Shown one piece after another: positions 34,870 to 45,036 of a stretch of 64,000 nucleotides of DNA (within the stretch, counting starts at the first letter, position 1; every line of letters starts with the position of its first letter). The stretch spans positions 1,364,001 through 1,428,000 of the forward strand of contig NZ_CP081299.1 of NCBI RefSeq assembly GCF_019711195.1, written 5' to 3'. A model generated the notes under the pieces. That model saw nothing but the letters and a program-made list of their open reading frames with translations, was not told the DNA's origin and searched no databases. The position numbers and the translations under genes were made by a program. The stretch is from Dyadobacter sp. NIV53. Its GTDB lineage: Bacteria; Bacteroidota; Bacteroidia; Cytophagales; Spirosomataceae.

Positions 34870-36522
34870 TTACAGAGAAACGCCTCTTTTCCAGGGTATG
34901 AAATCATCCTGGCCCAATTGCTGAGCTTTTGTCAATTCCCCACTGGCTACTTTAATGACATATTCCAGCAGATTTTCAGCATTTTGTTCAATGGATTGTG
35001 TTCCGTCTACAACTGGGCCGCAATCAAAATCTATTACGTCCGGCATACGGTTCGCCAGGATTGTATTCGTTGCCACCTTTGCAACCGGGCAAATCGGGTT
35101 ACCAGTTGGTGTTCCTAATCCGGTTGTAAATAAAATGACATTAGCACCGGCAGCACTTTGCCCGGTTGTCGCTTCGACGTCATTTCCGGGTGTACATACT
35201 AATTGTAAACCTGGTTCTGTTGCACGTTCTGTGTAATTGAGTACATCAGAAATATAGGCATTCCCTCCTTTTCGGGCCGCTCCTGCTGACTTGATAGCGT
35301 CGGTAATCAGTCCGTCTTTTATATTTCCCGGTGAAGGATTGAAAGCAAATGCAGAACCAACAGCTTCGGCTTTCCCTGCATAGTCACGCATTAATTTTTC
35401 AAACTTTTCCGCTTTTTCTACCGTTACACAGCGGTTGATCAGTTCCTGTTCCACACCATTCAGTTCAGGAAATTCTGCAAGTAAAGTTTGCCCGCCAAGC
35501 CCTACAACAATGTCAGACAAGTGGCCCAAAACCGGATTGGCAGATATTCCTGAAAATCCATCAGAACCACCACATTTTAAGCCAACAGATAATTTGGACA
35601 ACGGCGCATCTTCTCTTTCAAACTGGTTGATTTTCGTCAGGCCCATAAATGTTTCTTTTATGGCGCCGGACATCAAAGAATACTCAGTCCCTTTCTGGTG
35701 CTCAAATGCAAAAAATGGTTTATTGAAATGAGGATCACGCTTTTTGATTTCATCTTCAAGTGTAGTAAGCTCTGAGTTTTGGCAACCCAAACTTAAAACA
35801 GTAATTCCAGCTACATTCGGATGAACTGCATAGGACGCGAACAGCGAACATAAAGTATTGGCGTCCATCCGTGTACCGCCGCAGCCGCCTTCATGAGTCA
35901 GGAATTTCACTCCATCTACATTTTGGAACGGACGGTTATTTATTTTTTTTACAACAGGCTGTTCTGTAAAAGTTTCAAGGCTTTTCAGTGTACGCATATC
36001 CCCTGCCTGATACAAATGCAGGAATTCGCGAACGTGCTCACGGTAAATATCAGTTTGTGCATATCCCAGTTCACGCTCAAAAGCGTCTTTCATGATCAGA
36101 ACATTCCTGTTTTCACAAAAAACCAGCGGAACTACGAGCCAGTAATTATAGGTACCAACGCGGCCATCAGCACGGTGATAACCTTTAAAAGTACGGTTTT
36201 GCCATTTGCTTACATCTGGCTGAATATATGAATATGGCTGTCTCCTGGCAGCGCTGTAATCCTGGGAATCATGCTTTAAATTAAAAGTCGTAATTGGTTC
36301 GCCGCGTTTGATAGGCTGTTTGGCGCGGCCTACCAGTACTCCGTACATAATAATAGCTCCGCCAGTTTCTATATCTTCGGTAACAAACTTGTGCTTGGCC
36401 GAAACGCCGTAAGGTAAATTATAATGCACGCCGCTCCACTCCGCATCCGTACCGGTTGGCAGGTCACGCAGCGCAACAATGACGTTGTCTGAAGGGTGTA
36501 TTTTTAAAAGGTTAGATGCCAT
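34870..36522 (-). CDS. UxaA/altronate dehydratase-family enzyme (likely L-fuconate dehydratase)
   Basis: The protein is about 550 residues from the ATG at 36522; an earlier ATG at 36588 adds 22 residues that do not look conserved. It has the N-terminal SAF-like domain (LLKIHPSDNVIVALRDL), then the UxaA-type catalytic part with THEGGCGGTRMDANTLC, VLSLGCQNSEL, SVGLKCGGSDGFSGISANP and a late CTPGNDVEATTGQSAAGAN. UxaA-family enzymes dehydrate sugar acids such as altronate and galactarate. In the Campylobacter jejuni fucose locus UxaA-type genes occupy the L-fuconate dehydratase position, and the context here is similar. It is the first gene of the run, divergent from an AraC regulator. Confidence 0.88.
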   Translation of the reverse strand: MASNLLKIHPSDNVIVALRDLPTGTDAEWSGVHYNLPYGVSAKHKFVTEDIETGGAIIMYGVLVGRAKQPIKRGEPITTFNLKHDSQDYSAARRQPYSYIQPDVSKWQNRTFKGYHRADGRVGTYNYWLVVPLVFCENRNVLIMKDAFERELGYAQTDIYREHVREFLHLYQAGDMRTLKSLETFTEQPVVKKINNRPFQNVDGVKFLTHEGGCGGTRMDANTLCSLFASYAVHPNVAGITVLSLGCQNSELTTLEDEIKKRDPHFNKPFFAFEHQKGTEYSLMSGAIKETFMGLTKINQFEREDAPLSKLSVGLKCGGSDGFSGISANPVLGHLSDIVVGLGGQTLLAEFPELNGVEQELINRCVTVEKAEKFEKLMRDYAGKAEAVGSAFAFNPSPGNIKDGLITDAIKSAGAARKGGNAYISDVLNYTERATEPGLQLVCTPGNDVEATTGQSAAGANVILFTTGLGTPTGNPICPVAKVATNTILANRMPDVIDFDCGPVVDGTQSIEQNAENLLEYVIKVASGELTKAQQLGQDDFIPWKRGVSL

Positions 36523-36787
36523 GGTGAATTTTGAAATAGTAAATTCCTGTAAATATCTGTGATGCGTATAAAACAACTCTTTGATCAAAATTACTTCTTA
36601 AAACAGAAATAAGATATGAGCCAGGATAGGTTGAAAATGATCTATAACTGCAAAATCAAATACTTACCTTGAATTTTCATACAAATGAATAGAATTATTT
36701 AAACACATTATTTTACAATACTAGCATATTTTTCAACTATATTGGCATGTTAATCAAACATAGTCTGCATTAGTTGTTATTATAACT

Positions 36788-37654
36788 GTGAAACCACAAT
36801 TATTGAAGGTCCCGAAAGGATTGAAACAGTCATTCAGTATACGGCGCGATGTTGTACTATATTTTTATGATCGCTGGCATTATCACCCTGAATTAGAACT
36901 GGTTCATATTGAACAGGGATCGGGAACCCAGTTTGTGGGAGATAATATTCAGAATTTCCAGAGCGGGGATTTAATACTGATTGGCCCGAATCTGCCCCAT
37001 TACTGGCGCTGTGACGAAAAATATTTTCAGGGTGATACCAGTTTATATGCCCAGGCGACGGTTCTTCATTTTTCCGAAAATCTGTTTGGAGAATCCTTTC
37101 TGAATTTACCTGAAAACTCAGCGATCCATGAATTGCTTGAAAAGGCTAAAAGAGGCATGAAGCTTTTTGGTGAAGAGAATAAGCTTGTAAAAGCACTTTT
37201 GCAAAATTTACTGGATCAAAAGGAAAGTAATCCGCTGATCGCTTTGATGCAGATATTGCAAACTCTATCCCAAAGCCAGGATATTAAACCGCTTTCCAAT
37301 ACGGATTATCAACAGGAATTCGATCAGCACGATACCGACCGCATCAATCAAATTTATCAATATTCGTTAGCCAATTTTCAGCAAAAAATTTCGATTGAAG
37401 ATATAGCGGAAGTGGCCAGTATCAGTCCGCATTCATTTTGCAGGTACTTCAAAAGCCGAAGCCGAAAAACTTACACCCAGTTTCTGCTCGAACTCCGGAT
37501 TGGGCATGCATGCAAACTTTTGCTGGAAGGTAAATTAAGCGTCGCCCAGATTTGCTTTGAAAGCGGTTTCAACAACTTTGCCAATTTCAACAAATATTTC
37601 AAAATCCTGACCAGGAAAAGCCCGCTGCAGTATCAAAAGGAATACCGTTTGTGA
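36788..37654 (+). CDS. AraC-family regulator with cupin sensor domain
   Basis: The 288-residue protein has an N-terminal cupin fold (RWHYHPELELVHIEQGSGTQ with Pro-His, then GDLILIGPNLPHYWR) and a C-terminal AraC DNA-binding domain with two helix-turn-helix motifs: ISIEDIAEVASISPHSFCRY and LSVAQICFESGFNNFANFNK. The cupin part probably senses a small sugar or sugar acid. It is divergent from the sugar pathway genes with about 200 bases between, so it is the likely activator of the fucose operon. Start codon appears to be GTG at 36788. A direct regulatory site was not identified. Confidence 0.88.
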   Translation: MKPQLLKVPKGLKQSFSIRRDVVLYFYDRWHYHPELELVHIEQGSGTQFVGDNIQNFQSGDLILIGPNLPHYWRCDEKYFQGDTSLYAQATVLHFSENLFGESFLNLPENSAIHELLEKAKRGMKLFGEENKLVKALLQNLLDQKESNPLIALMQILQTLSQSQDIKPLSNTDYQQEFDQHDTDRINQIYQYSLANFQQKISIEDIAEVASISPHSFCRYFKSRSRKTYTQFLLELRIGHACKLLLEGKLSVAQICFESGFNNFANFNKYFKILTRKSPLQYQKEYRL

Positions 37655-37834
37655 GGTGGGTGCATTTTAAATTGTCCTAAAAAATCACCATGCGTTTCAT
37701 CGGAACGCCTTTTGATTTTCTGCAACTGATTTAACATAAGATGCAATCAGCTACAAATTCCATTTATGTAAGAGTAAGATGTAAACCAGTTTTGGTTTCT
37801 TAAATAACTAAACAAGAAAAACTGATTTCTAAAT

Positions 37835-40207
37835 ATGGCTTGCTTTTTTCATCATAAACTTATAGGGATTGGATTATCTGCATTTTTGTCCTTACAATTG
37901 AGTAATTGTTTTGCCATTGATCTTTACATATCAAAAACCGGAAATGACAAAAATCCGGGAACAATTGGCAAGCCGTTAGCAACATTTGAAGCAGCACGAA
38001 ATAAAATCAGAAACATACATGAACCGGTAGTTGTTCAGATCAGGGAAGGAATTTATTATTTAAAACAACCTGTAATTTTTGCTCCGGAAGATTCGCGTAA
38101 GCCGGAGGAAAGTGTAATCTACAAGGCTTATCCGGGAGAAAAAGTGGTGATTAGTGGTGCAATTGAGCTTAATCTCAAATGGAAGAATTACAAAGGAAAT
38201 ATCAAACAGGCTTCTATTTCAGAGAATATCGTTTTTGACCAGCTATTTGTAAACGGGAAACAGCTGCGAATGGCCCGATTTCCCAATTACGATTCTACTG
38301 CCAGTCATTTTGGCGGATATTCAGAAGATGTACTTTCCCCCCAGAAGATTAACAACTGGAAAAATCCCGAAGGCGCATATATCCATGCATTGCATAAGCA
38401 CGAATGGGGTGGTTATCATTATCGCATAACAGGAAAAGATAATGAAGGTAAACTCATAATGGAAGGCGGCTATCAGAATAACCGCCAAATGGGTATGCAT
38501 GACAAATACCGGTTTATTGAAAATGTTTTTGAAGAACTTGATACGGCCGGGGAATGGTATTACAACAAAAATGAAAAGGTTTTATATGCCTATTTTACTA
38601 AAAGCCAGGACATTGCAAAAGTAAAAATAGCAGCACCGCAATTAAAACATCTATTTGAATTCAGGGGAAGTGAAACAAATCCGGTACATAATATTGGTTT
38701 GGAAGGTTTAGAATTTGCGCATGTATTACGCACTTTCATGGAAACAAAAGAACCCCTGCTCCGAAGTGACTGGGCGATATATCGTGGTGGAACGGTCGTT
38801 TTTGAAGGCACTGAAAATTGTTTTGTCAGGAAATGTTACTTCAATGCAGTGGGTGGAAATGCAGTATTTTTTAGCAACTACAACCGTCATAGTGAAGTGT
38901 CAGGATGCCGTATAGAAAATGCCGGAGCCAGCGGTGTCTGTTTTGTGGGTGATCCGGCTGCGGTACGTTCACCTAGTTTTGAGTACAATCAGTCCATTGC
39001 ATTTGAGGAGCTTGACAAACAGCCCGATCCAAAAACGAATAATTATCCGGCAGAATGCAGTGTTTCTGATAATCTGATGTATGGACTCGGACAGGTCGAA
39101 AAGCAGGTTGCCGGTGTGGAAATTTCAATGGCAATGGACATTACTGTGAGCCATAATACGATATATAATGTACCGCGTTCAGGTATTAATGTAAGTGAAG
39201 GAACCTGGGGCGGTCATATTATTGAATATAATGACGTGTTTAATACCGTTCTGGAAACCGGCGATCATGGCTCTTTCAACTCATGGGGAAGAGACCGGTT
39301 CTGGAATCCAAACCGGGAAGTGATGGATAAAATAACAGCTGCACATCCGGAAATCATACTACTGGATGCACAAAAAACAACGATTATCCGCAATAACCGT
39401 TTCAGGTGTGACCATGGCTGGGATATTGACCTGGACGATGGCAGCAGCAATTACCATATATACAATAATCTTTGTCTGAATGGCGGACTTAAATTGCGGG
39501 AAGGTTTTCAAAGAATCGTTGAGAATAATATTATAGTTAATAATAGTTTTCACCCACATGTCTGGTTCGCCGGCAGCGGTGATGTTTTCAGGAAAAACGT
39601 GGTATTGAAACCATACTATCCAATTCAGATTAAGGAATGGGGAAAAGAGGTAGATAATAACTTTTTTCCGGATAATAAAGCATTAGCCGAGGCACAAAAA
39701 AATAAAACAGATATGCACAGCCTTGCAGGTGATCCATTATTTGAAAATCCTGCAAAAGGAAATTATGAATTAATGGCAGGAAGTGCTGCTTTTAAACTGG
39801 GTTTTGTAAATTTTCCGATGGACGATTTTGGCGTTGTTTCTCCTGAACTCAAATCGAAAGCAGCAAAAATTCCATTGCCTGACATTAATGCGATTTCTGA
39901 AAATAATGGAATAAAAGAAATGACGTGGCTGAAAGCTAAGCTGCGAAATGTAAATGGTTTGGGTGACCGTTCAGCTTTTGGTTTACCAGACGAAAAAGGT
40001 GTGATTATAGAAAACATTCCTTCCGAAAGTATTCTTTCAAAATCGGATCTGAAAAATGGTGATGTGATACGTACGATGAATCAGAAAGAAATTGAAAGTA
40101 TCGTAAATCTCACTGACGTCTACCAGGAAATTAACTGGCAGGGAAAATCCGAAATGGAAGTTTTCAGAAACCAGCAACTGATTAAACTGATTGTTTTATT
40201 TAAATGA
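37835..40207 (+). CDS. Secreted beta-helix protein with C-terminal PDZ, candidate GH141-type fucosidase
   Basis: The 790-residue protein has a signal peptide (residues 1-28), then the N-terminal LYISKTGNDKNPGTIGKPLA hallmark of right-handed beta-helix CAZymes. The helical repeats run to about residue 640. Acidic clusters sit in GDHGSFNSWGRDR (D477) and CDHGWDIDLDDGS (D526, D530, D532, D534, D535), candidates for the active site. The last 80 residues (about 710-790) look like a PDZ domain (IENIPSESILSKSDLKNGDV). GH141 fucosidases (founding member BT1002) have this type of fold and opening. It is next to an L-fucose catabolic cluster, so release of fucose from a polymer outside the cytoplasm is plausible. 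Family membership is inferred, not proven. Confidence 0.7.
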   Translation: MACFFHHKLIGIGLSAFLSLQLSNCFAIDLYISKTGNDKNPGTIGKPLATFEAARNKIRNIHEPVVVQIREGIYYLKQPVIFAPEDSRKPEESVIYKAYPGEKVVISGAIELNLKWKNYKGNIKQASISENIVFDQLFVNGKQLRMARFPNYDSTASHFGGYSEDVLSPQKINNWKNPEGAYIHALHKHEWGGYHYRITGKDNEGKLIMEGGYQNNRQMGMHDKYRFIENVFEELDTAGEWYYNKNEKVLYAYFTKSQDIAKVKIAAPQLKHLFEFRGSETNPVHNIGLEGLEFAHVLRTFMETKEPLLRSDWAIYRGGTVVFEGTENCFVRKCYFNAVGGNAVFFSNYNRHSEVSGCRIENAGASGVCFVGDPAAVRSPSFEYNQSIAFEELDKQPDPKTNNYPAECSVSDNLMYGLGQVEKQVAGVEISMAMDITVSHNTIYNVPRSGINVSEGTWGGHIIEYNDVFNTVLETGDHGSFNSWGRDRFWNPNREVMDKITAAHPEIILLDAQKTTIIRNNRFRCDHGWDIDLDDGSSNYHIYNNLCLNGGLKLREGFQRIVENNIIVNNSFHPHVWFAGSGDVFRKNVVLKPYYPIQIKEWGKEVDNNFFPDNKALAEAQKNKTDMHSLAGDPLFENPAKGNYELMAGSAAFKLGFVNFPMDDFGVVSPELKSKAAKIPLPDINAISENNGIKEMTWLKAKLRNVNGLGDRSAFGLPDEKGVIIENIPSESILSKSDLKNGDVIRTMNQKEIESIVNLTDVYQEINWQGKSEMEVFRNQQLIKLIVLFK

Positions 40208-40415
40208 TTTTATTGGACAGAATTTTAGGATCACTTGTTCAAAGTTTTAATGGATTTTATCATTCTCATTTCCTCGTTCCTACACTTCCTCTTTTAACTT
40301 TTTTCCATTCACCATTTCCCAAACTTTATGAAATTTAACGCCCGTTTTACTCTCATGAAGCGTTAATTTCTTACTTTCCGCATTTTATTATTCATCCACA
40401 AATTCGTTAACCATA

Positions 40416-42044
40416 ATGAACGTAAATCTTATTAATCTTTTTGATAAAACCATTCAGGAAGTTGAAATTTCTATTCAGGAGCAACTCATAAGCCGGATAG
40501 AGATTATTGGAGCTGAAAATCCTGCATTATCTTACATTCTCCCTGGATTTGTAGATGCCCATGTACACATTGAAAGTTCTATGCTGACACCAGTTCAATT
40601 TGCCCGTCTGGCTGTTGTCCACGGAACGGTTGCTACTGTTTCTGATCCGCATGAAATTGCCAATGTAAACGGTGTGGCCGGAGTGGAATTCATGATCGAA
40701 GACAGCAGGCGTGTTCCTTTCAAATTTTGTTTTGGCGCTCCCTCCTGCGTTCCTGCTACAGTTTTTGAAACAGCAGGTGCTATTGTGAGTCCGGATGATA
40801 TCCGGGACCTTTTAGCAAAAGACGAAATTGGCTATCTGGCGGAAGTGATGAATTTTCCTGGTGTCCTGAACGGAGATCCCGACATGATTGCTAAAATCAA
40901 TTGGGCAAAACATTTTAACAAACCTATTGACGGCCATGCACCGGGATTACGTGGCGAAGCTGCAAAAAAATATGCAGAGGCCGGCATGACGACCGATCAT
41001 GAATGTTTTACTTATGACGAAGCACGTGAAAAAATAGATTATGGAATGAAAATCCTTATCAGGGAAGGTAGTGCCGCCAGAAATTTTGATGCACTTATTC
41101 CGCTTCTAGCCGAATTCCCGGATCAGATCATGTTCTGTTCCGACGACAAACATCCTGACAATCTGGTAGAAGGACATATCAATGTATTGGTAAAAAGGTC
41201 ACTGGAACTTGGCCACGATTTGTGGAATATCCTTCGCGCCGCCTGTTTAAACCCGGTTTTGCATTATAAACTCCCGGTTGGCCTGTTAAGGGAAAACGAC
41301 TTTGCTGATTTTATTGTCATTGATAATCCGACTGAATTCAACATTCAACAAACCTGGCTGAACGGAGAAGTGGTTGCTGAAAATAATAAATCCAACTTTC
41401 CTGACCTTCGCAGTAGTCACATTAACCAGTTTAATTGTAATATAAAAAGTCCGGCTGATTTTCAGTGTTTTGCAAATAAAGTTTCATCAGGAATAAGGGT
41501 AATTGAGGCACTGGAAGGTCAACTGATTACAAACGAATTAATTGAAGATATTTTAGTAAAAAATGGATTAATCGTTTCTGACACGGAACGAGATATTTTG
41601 AAAATTACGGTCGTCAACCGATATCAAAATTCTGAACCGGCAATTGCATTTATCAAAAATTTTGGCATAAAAACAGGGGCAATTGCCTCATCAGTTGCAC
41701 ACGACTCACACAATATTATTGCAGTAGGATGTGACGACGAAAGTATCAGCGAAGCTGTAAATTTGATCATTGAAGCAAAAGGTGGGGTTGCTGCAGTTGG
41801 AAACGGAGAAAAACATTTGCTGGAACTGCCCATTGCGGGTTTAATGAGTGATAAGGATGGTTATCTTGTAGCGGAATCTTATACAAGGCTTGATCAGTTT
41901 GTGAAGACCACTTTACAATCAACGCTTAAATCTCCATATATGACTTTGTCTTTTATGGCTTTGCTGGTGATTCCTTCTTTGAAACTAAGCGACAAAGGAT
42001 TGTTTAATGGAGAGAAATTTGAGTTTATATCTCTATCAGTATAA
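40416..42044 (+). CDS. ade: Adenine deaminase
   Basis: Ade hydrolyses adenine to hypoxanthine and ammonia in purine salvage. The 542-residue protein has the metal-binding GFVDAHVHIESSMLTP (about residues 50-65), SDPHEIANVNGVAG, GHAPGLRGEAA, DHECFTYDEA and the later FCSDDKHPDNLVEGHI, in the order usual for this amidohydrolase family. The C-terminal part carries the Ade-specific domain with VAHDSHNIIAVG. Length is within the usual range of about 540-600. It contains an A7 run at 40974-40980 in the same codon phase as the broken genes, yet its frame is intact. Confidence 0.95.
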   Translation: MNVNLINLFDKTIQEVEISIQEQLISRIEIIGAENPALSYILPGFVDAHVHIESSMLTPVQFARLAVVHGTVATVSDPHEIANVNGVAGVEFMIEDSRRVPFKFCFGAPSCVPATVFETAGAIVSPDDIRDLLAKDEIGYLAEVMNFPGVLNGDPDMIAKINWAKHFNKPIDGHAPGLRGEAAKKYAEAGMTTDHECFTYDEAREKIDYGMKILIREGSAARNFDALIPLLAEFPDQIMFCSDDKHPDNLVEGHINVLVKRSLELGHDLWNILRAACLNPVLHYKLPVGLLRENDFADFIVIDNPTEFNIQQTWLNGEVVAENNKSNFPDLRSSHINQFNCNIKSPADFQCFANKVSSGIRVIEALEGQLITNELIEDILVKNGLIVSDTERDILKITVVNRYQNSEPAIAFIKNFGIKTGAIASSVAHDSHNIIAVGCDDESISEAVNLIIEAKGGVAAVGNGEKHLLELPIAGLMSDKDGYLVAESYTRLDQFVKTTLQSTLKSPYMTLSFMALLVIPSLKLSDKGLFNGEKFEFISLSV

Positions 42045-42203
42045 TAGGTTAAAATAGCACAGTACAATTGTATCATTAAATTGTTAAATGAAATTTTATC
42101 TTAAAATATTTTTATAATATGTTTTTTTATAAATATATTTACAAGTGTAAAAATGACCCTTATTAAATCATATTCCTAAACTCAATTAAATTCCTAACCT
42201 AAA

Positions 42204-42785
42204 ATGGCTCACCTGCGCTACAAACAAGAAGAAGAACTCAATTTCTGGGATCAGTTCAGAAAAGGCGACGAAAATGCTTATGCATGCCTTTACCGCTCTT
42301 ACGTCCACATTCTTTATCAGTATTGTTCACAGTTCACGATTGACAAGCCACTGATTAAAGATTGTATTCACGATCTATTTGTTGAATTATGGAAAAACCG
42401 GGCGACATTGGGTGACACCACTTCCGTCCGTTTTTATTTGATGGCCTCTATTAAAAGAAAACTGGTCCGTCATTTAAATGCGCAGCAAAAACACACAAGC
42501 AACGAGGATATTCCAGTTGAGTACTGGCATATTCACACACCATCTCACGAACACCAGCTTATTTCAGAAGAAGAATTTGAGGCTACTAATCAGCATTTAA
42601 ACGTAGCAATCAATGGTTTACCCCGCCGTCAGCGAGAAGCAATCTTCCTGAAATTTTACATGAATCTTAACAACCACGAAATTGCTGATCTGATGAAAAT
42701 TAACATCCAGTCGGTTTATAACCTGGTTTTTGGCGCATTAGGAAATCTGAAAAAACAAATGACCTTAGAAAGATTAACGTTCTAA
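42204..42785 (+). CDS. ECF-type RNA polymerase sigma factor
   Basis: The 193-residue protein has region 2 (FRKGDENAYACLYRSYVHIL, then IKDCIHDLFVELWKNR) and region 4 (NGLPRRQREAIFLKFYMNLN, NHEIADLMKINIQSVYNLVF). It is of the common Bacteroidota sigma-70 ECF type. No anti-sigma or SusC/SusD pair is next to it, so it may be one without a linked partner. It is followed by a strong terminator, then rarA in the same direction. The genes it controls cannot be deduced. Confidence 0.9.
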   Translation: MAHLRYKQEEELNFWDQFRKGDENAYACLYRSYVHILYQYCSQFTIDKPLIKDCIHDLFVELWKNRATLGDTTSVRFYLMASIKRKLVRHLNAQQKHTSNEDIPVEYWHIHTPSHEHQLISEEEFEATNQHLNVAINGLPRRQREAIFLKFYMNLNNHEIADLMKINIQSVYNLVFGALGNLKKQMTLERLTF

Positions 42786-42813
42786 CTGTTTCCTTTTCCT
42801 CTATTGTAATGAG

Positions 42814-42846
42814 AAAGCGCGGCGAACTATGCCGCGCTTTTTTTGT
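42814..42846 (+). terminator. Intrinsic terminator after the ECF sigma factor gene
   Basis: AAAGCGCGGC (42814-42823) and GCCGCGCTTT (42831-42840) form a perfect 10-bp stem with a 7-base loop, followed by a T run. Confidence 0.92.
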
Positions 42847-42893
42847 TACATAAGGAAGTATAATATTCTTAATTTATTCAATAAAACTCATTA

Positions 42894-44165
42894 ATGACTT
42901 TGGTAACTACACCACTCGCCGAACGTCTCCGTCCACGACAACTGGATGACTATGTTGGTCAGGATAAGTTATTAGGCCCGAATGGCCCGCTTCGAAGGGC
43001 TATACTTCAGAATACCATTCCTTCCATGATTTTGTGGGGTCCTCCCGGCGTAGGTAAAACTACATTGGCATTGCTCATGGCCGATGCCACCAAAAGGCAA
43101 TTCCATAATTTAAGTGCGATCAGCTCAGGCGTGAAGGATCTGAGAGAAATTCTTTCCCGTCCATCCGGGTTATTCCCACCCATTCTTTTTATTGACGAAA
43201 TTCACCGGTATAATAAAAGCCAGCAGGATGCATTGCTTGGTGCCGTGGAAAAAGGGCAGGTTACTTTAATTGGGGCTACAACAGAAAATCCTTCCTTTGA
43301 GATAAATTCTGCACTTCTCTCCCGCTGTCAGGTTTATATTCTGGAAGCATTTGGAGAAAAGGAATTAAAGGAACTTATTCAGCGGGCGATTACGAAGGAC
43401 CAGTGGTTAAAAGAAAAAAATATCACTTTTACATCCTATGATGCTTTGTTTCGGTTATCGGGCGGTGATGGGCGAAAGCTGCTTAATCTGCTGGAATTAG
43501 CTGTTTTAGGAAAAGGAGAAGTAGCCGAAATTGAAATAACGGATGAGTGGGTAACCGAAGTTGCCCAACAAAACATTGCTCGTTATGACAAATCCGGCGA
43601 GCAGCATTATGATATTATTTCAGCATTTATTAAATCATTGCGCGGAAGTGATCCTAATGGTGCTGTTTACTGGATGGCACGTATGATTGTAGCAGGTGAA
43701 GACCCATCATTTATAGCCAGAAGAATGCTTATTATGGCATCCGAAGATATTGGAAATGCGAATCCAACTGCGATGATTATGGCCAATGCGTGTATGCAGG
43801 CAGTAAATGTGATCGGTTATCCTGAATGCCGTATCATACTTTCCCAGGTTGCGATTTATCTGGCCACTTCTCCGAAGAGCAATGCCAGTTATATGGCCAT
43901 TGGTGATGCTATTGAAGCTGCCAAAAATACCGCTCATTTGCCCGTACCACTTCATTTACGTAATGCACCAACTAAACTGATGAAACAAATTGGTTACGGA
44001 AAGGATTACAAGTATTCACACGACTATGAAGGGAATTTCGCTAAACAAGCTTTTTTACCAGAAGAATTAAAAGGGAAGAAATTTTTTGAACCTGGGCCTA
44101 ATTCAAGAGAAGAAGAAATCCGCAAGAAATTACAAATGTGGTGGGGAGACTGGTACGGCTATTAG
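42894..44165 (+). CDS. rarA: Replication-associated recombination protein A (RarA/MgsA)
   Basis: RarA is an AAA+ clamp-loader-like ATPase that works at stalled replication forks. The 423-residue protein has Walker A in WGPPGVGKTTLAL, Walker B in ILFIDEIHRYNKSQQDALL, sensor 1 in IGATTENPSFEINSALLSRC, and the MgsA C-terminal domain with WMARMIVAGEDPSFIARRM and SEDIGNANPTAMIMANAC. Length matches the family. Its own promoter would lie just after the preceding terminator. It is followed by a convergent small unknown gene. Confidence 0.96.
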   Translation: MTLVTTPLAERLRPRQLDDYVGQDKLLGPNGPLRRAILQNTIPSMILWGPPGVGKTTLALLMADATKRQFHNLSAISSGVKDLREILSRPSGLFPPILFIDEIHRYNKSQQDALLGAVEKGQVTLIGATTENPSFEINSALLSRCQVYILEAFGEKELKELIQRAITKDQWLKEKNITFTSYDALFRLSGGDGRKLLNLLELAVLGKGEVAEIEITDEWVTEVAQQNIARYDKSGEQHYDIISAFIKSLRGSDPNGAVYWMARMIVAGEDPSFIARRMLIMASEDIGNANPTAMIMANACMQAVNVIGYPECRIILSQVAIYLATSPKSNASYMAIGDAIEAAKNTAHLPVPLHLRNAPTKLMKQIGYGKDYKYSHDYEGNFAKQAFLPEELKGKKFFEPGPNSREEEIRKKLQMWWGDWYGY

Positions 44166-44223
44166 AGTACTACTTGTACCAAAACATGTTTGAAGTGTAT
44201 TAATAAAAAATGTCTTCCTAATC

Positions 44224-44523
44224 TTATTGCTTATTAAAATGACTTTTTTTCTCCCGCTCATGAGCAAGATATTCGGAAATTTGCTGTTTGTTACTTTCAA
44301 GTTTTTCCTGAAACTTAGAAAATGAACGTTTGACATCCAGAACGCTTTCCTGATTGATCTGTGGCCAGACAATTGAAACTGCTGTGGCTAATTTCCTAAG
44401 GTTTTCCGGAGTTTGCTTCCTTAAAATAAATGCTTCCATTAATTCAATTCCTTCTTTTGTGTCTTTAAGGTTTGAACCAAATATTTCATAACCCGCAAGA
44501 GTATTTTTTCCTCTTTTCATCAT
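44224..44523 (-). CDS. Small hypothetical protein
   Basis: This 99-residue frame is charged and probably mostly helical, with many Lys and Glu residues; it contains LMEAFILRKQTPENLRKLAT and ends in a basic EREKKSHFNKQ. No signal peptide or membrane segment is seen and I recognise no family. Codon use is similar to neighbouring genes and no longer competing frame covers it, so it is probably real. It converges with rarA (58 bases apart) and stands alone before a long non-coding stretch. Confidence 0.5.
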   Translation of the reverse strand: MMKRGKNTLAGYEIFGSNLKDTKEGIELMEAFILRKQTPENLRKLATAVSIVWPQINQESVLDVKRSFSKFQEKLESNKQQISEYLAHEREKKSHFNKQ

Positions 44524-45036
44524 ACGAATGAGATTAAAGCAAATATTCTAATTTAGGTACATAGGCATAACTAATCTACGTGTGCAAATTTAGAATAAAT
44601 TCTATTAAGATGCTAGACTAATCATAGACAATTTACCTCTAACATATTTTATACATTATTATACAACCCGACGTATTGTAAGCATCAAAATCACGTTCTA
44701 TAAGTAACAGAAGCTATTTTGGTTAAAAATCTATACCATAATATACATGTTGCGTCCAGTCCAACAATTGAGATGAATGAAATTATAGCTGCCCGGTTAC
44801 AAACCTTTGCTTACACACAGAACTATCATATTGAATCCGAAAATTTGTCCTGATAAGATATTTAAAAAATTGTAAAATACCGTGAAATGCGAACTAATGT
44901 AAAACTGTTGACCCTGTGTAAATAACAGCCAATGTGTGGTGAAAAAGGGGCAGTAAAAACTATTTTTATAGCCACATCAACTTTATTTAGCTGCTACTAA
45001 TAGGTTTCTTTCCGATAATCTGTTAAATTTGTACTC

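Noticed and set aside
36589..36787. Operator site for the AraC regulator in the divergent gap
   Set aside because: No repeated or palindromic site could be distinguished from AT-rich background by eye.
40974..40980. A7 run in ade as another frameshift site
   Set aside because: The adenine deaminase frame is intact through the run and all motifs follow in order.
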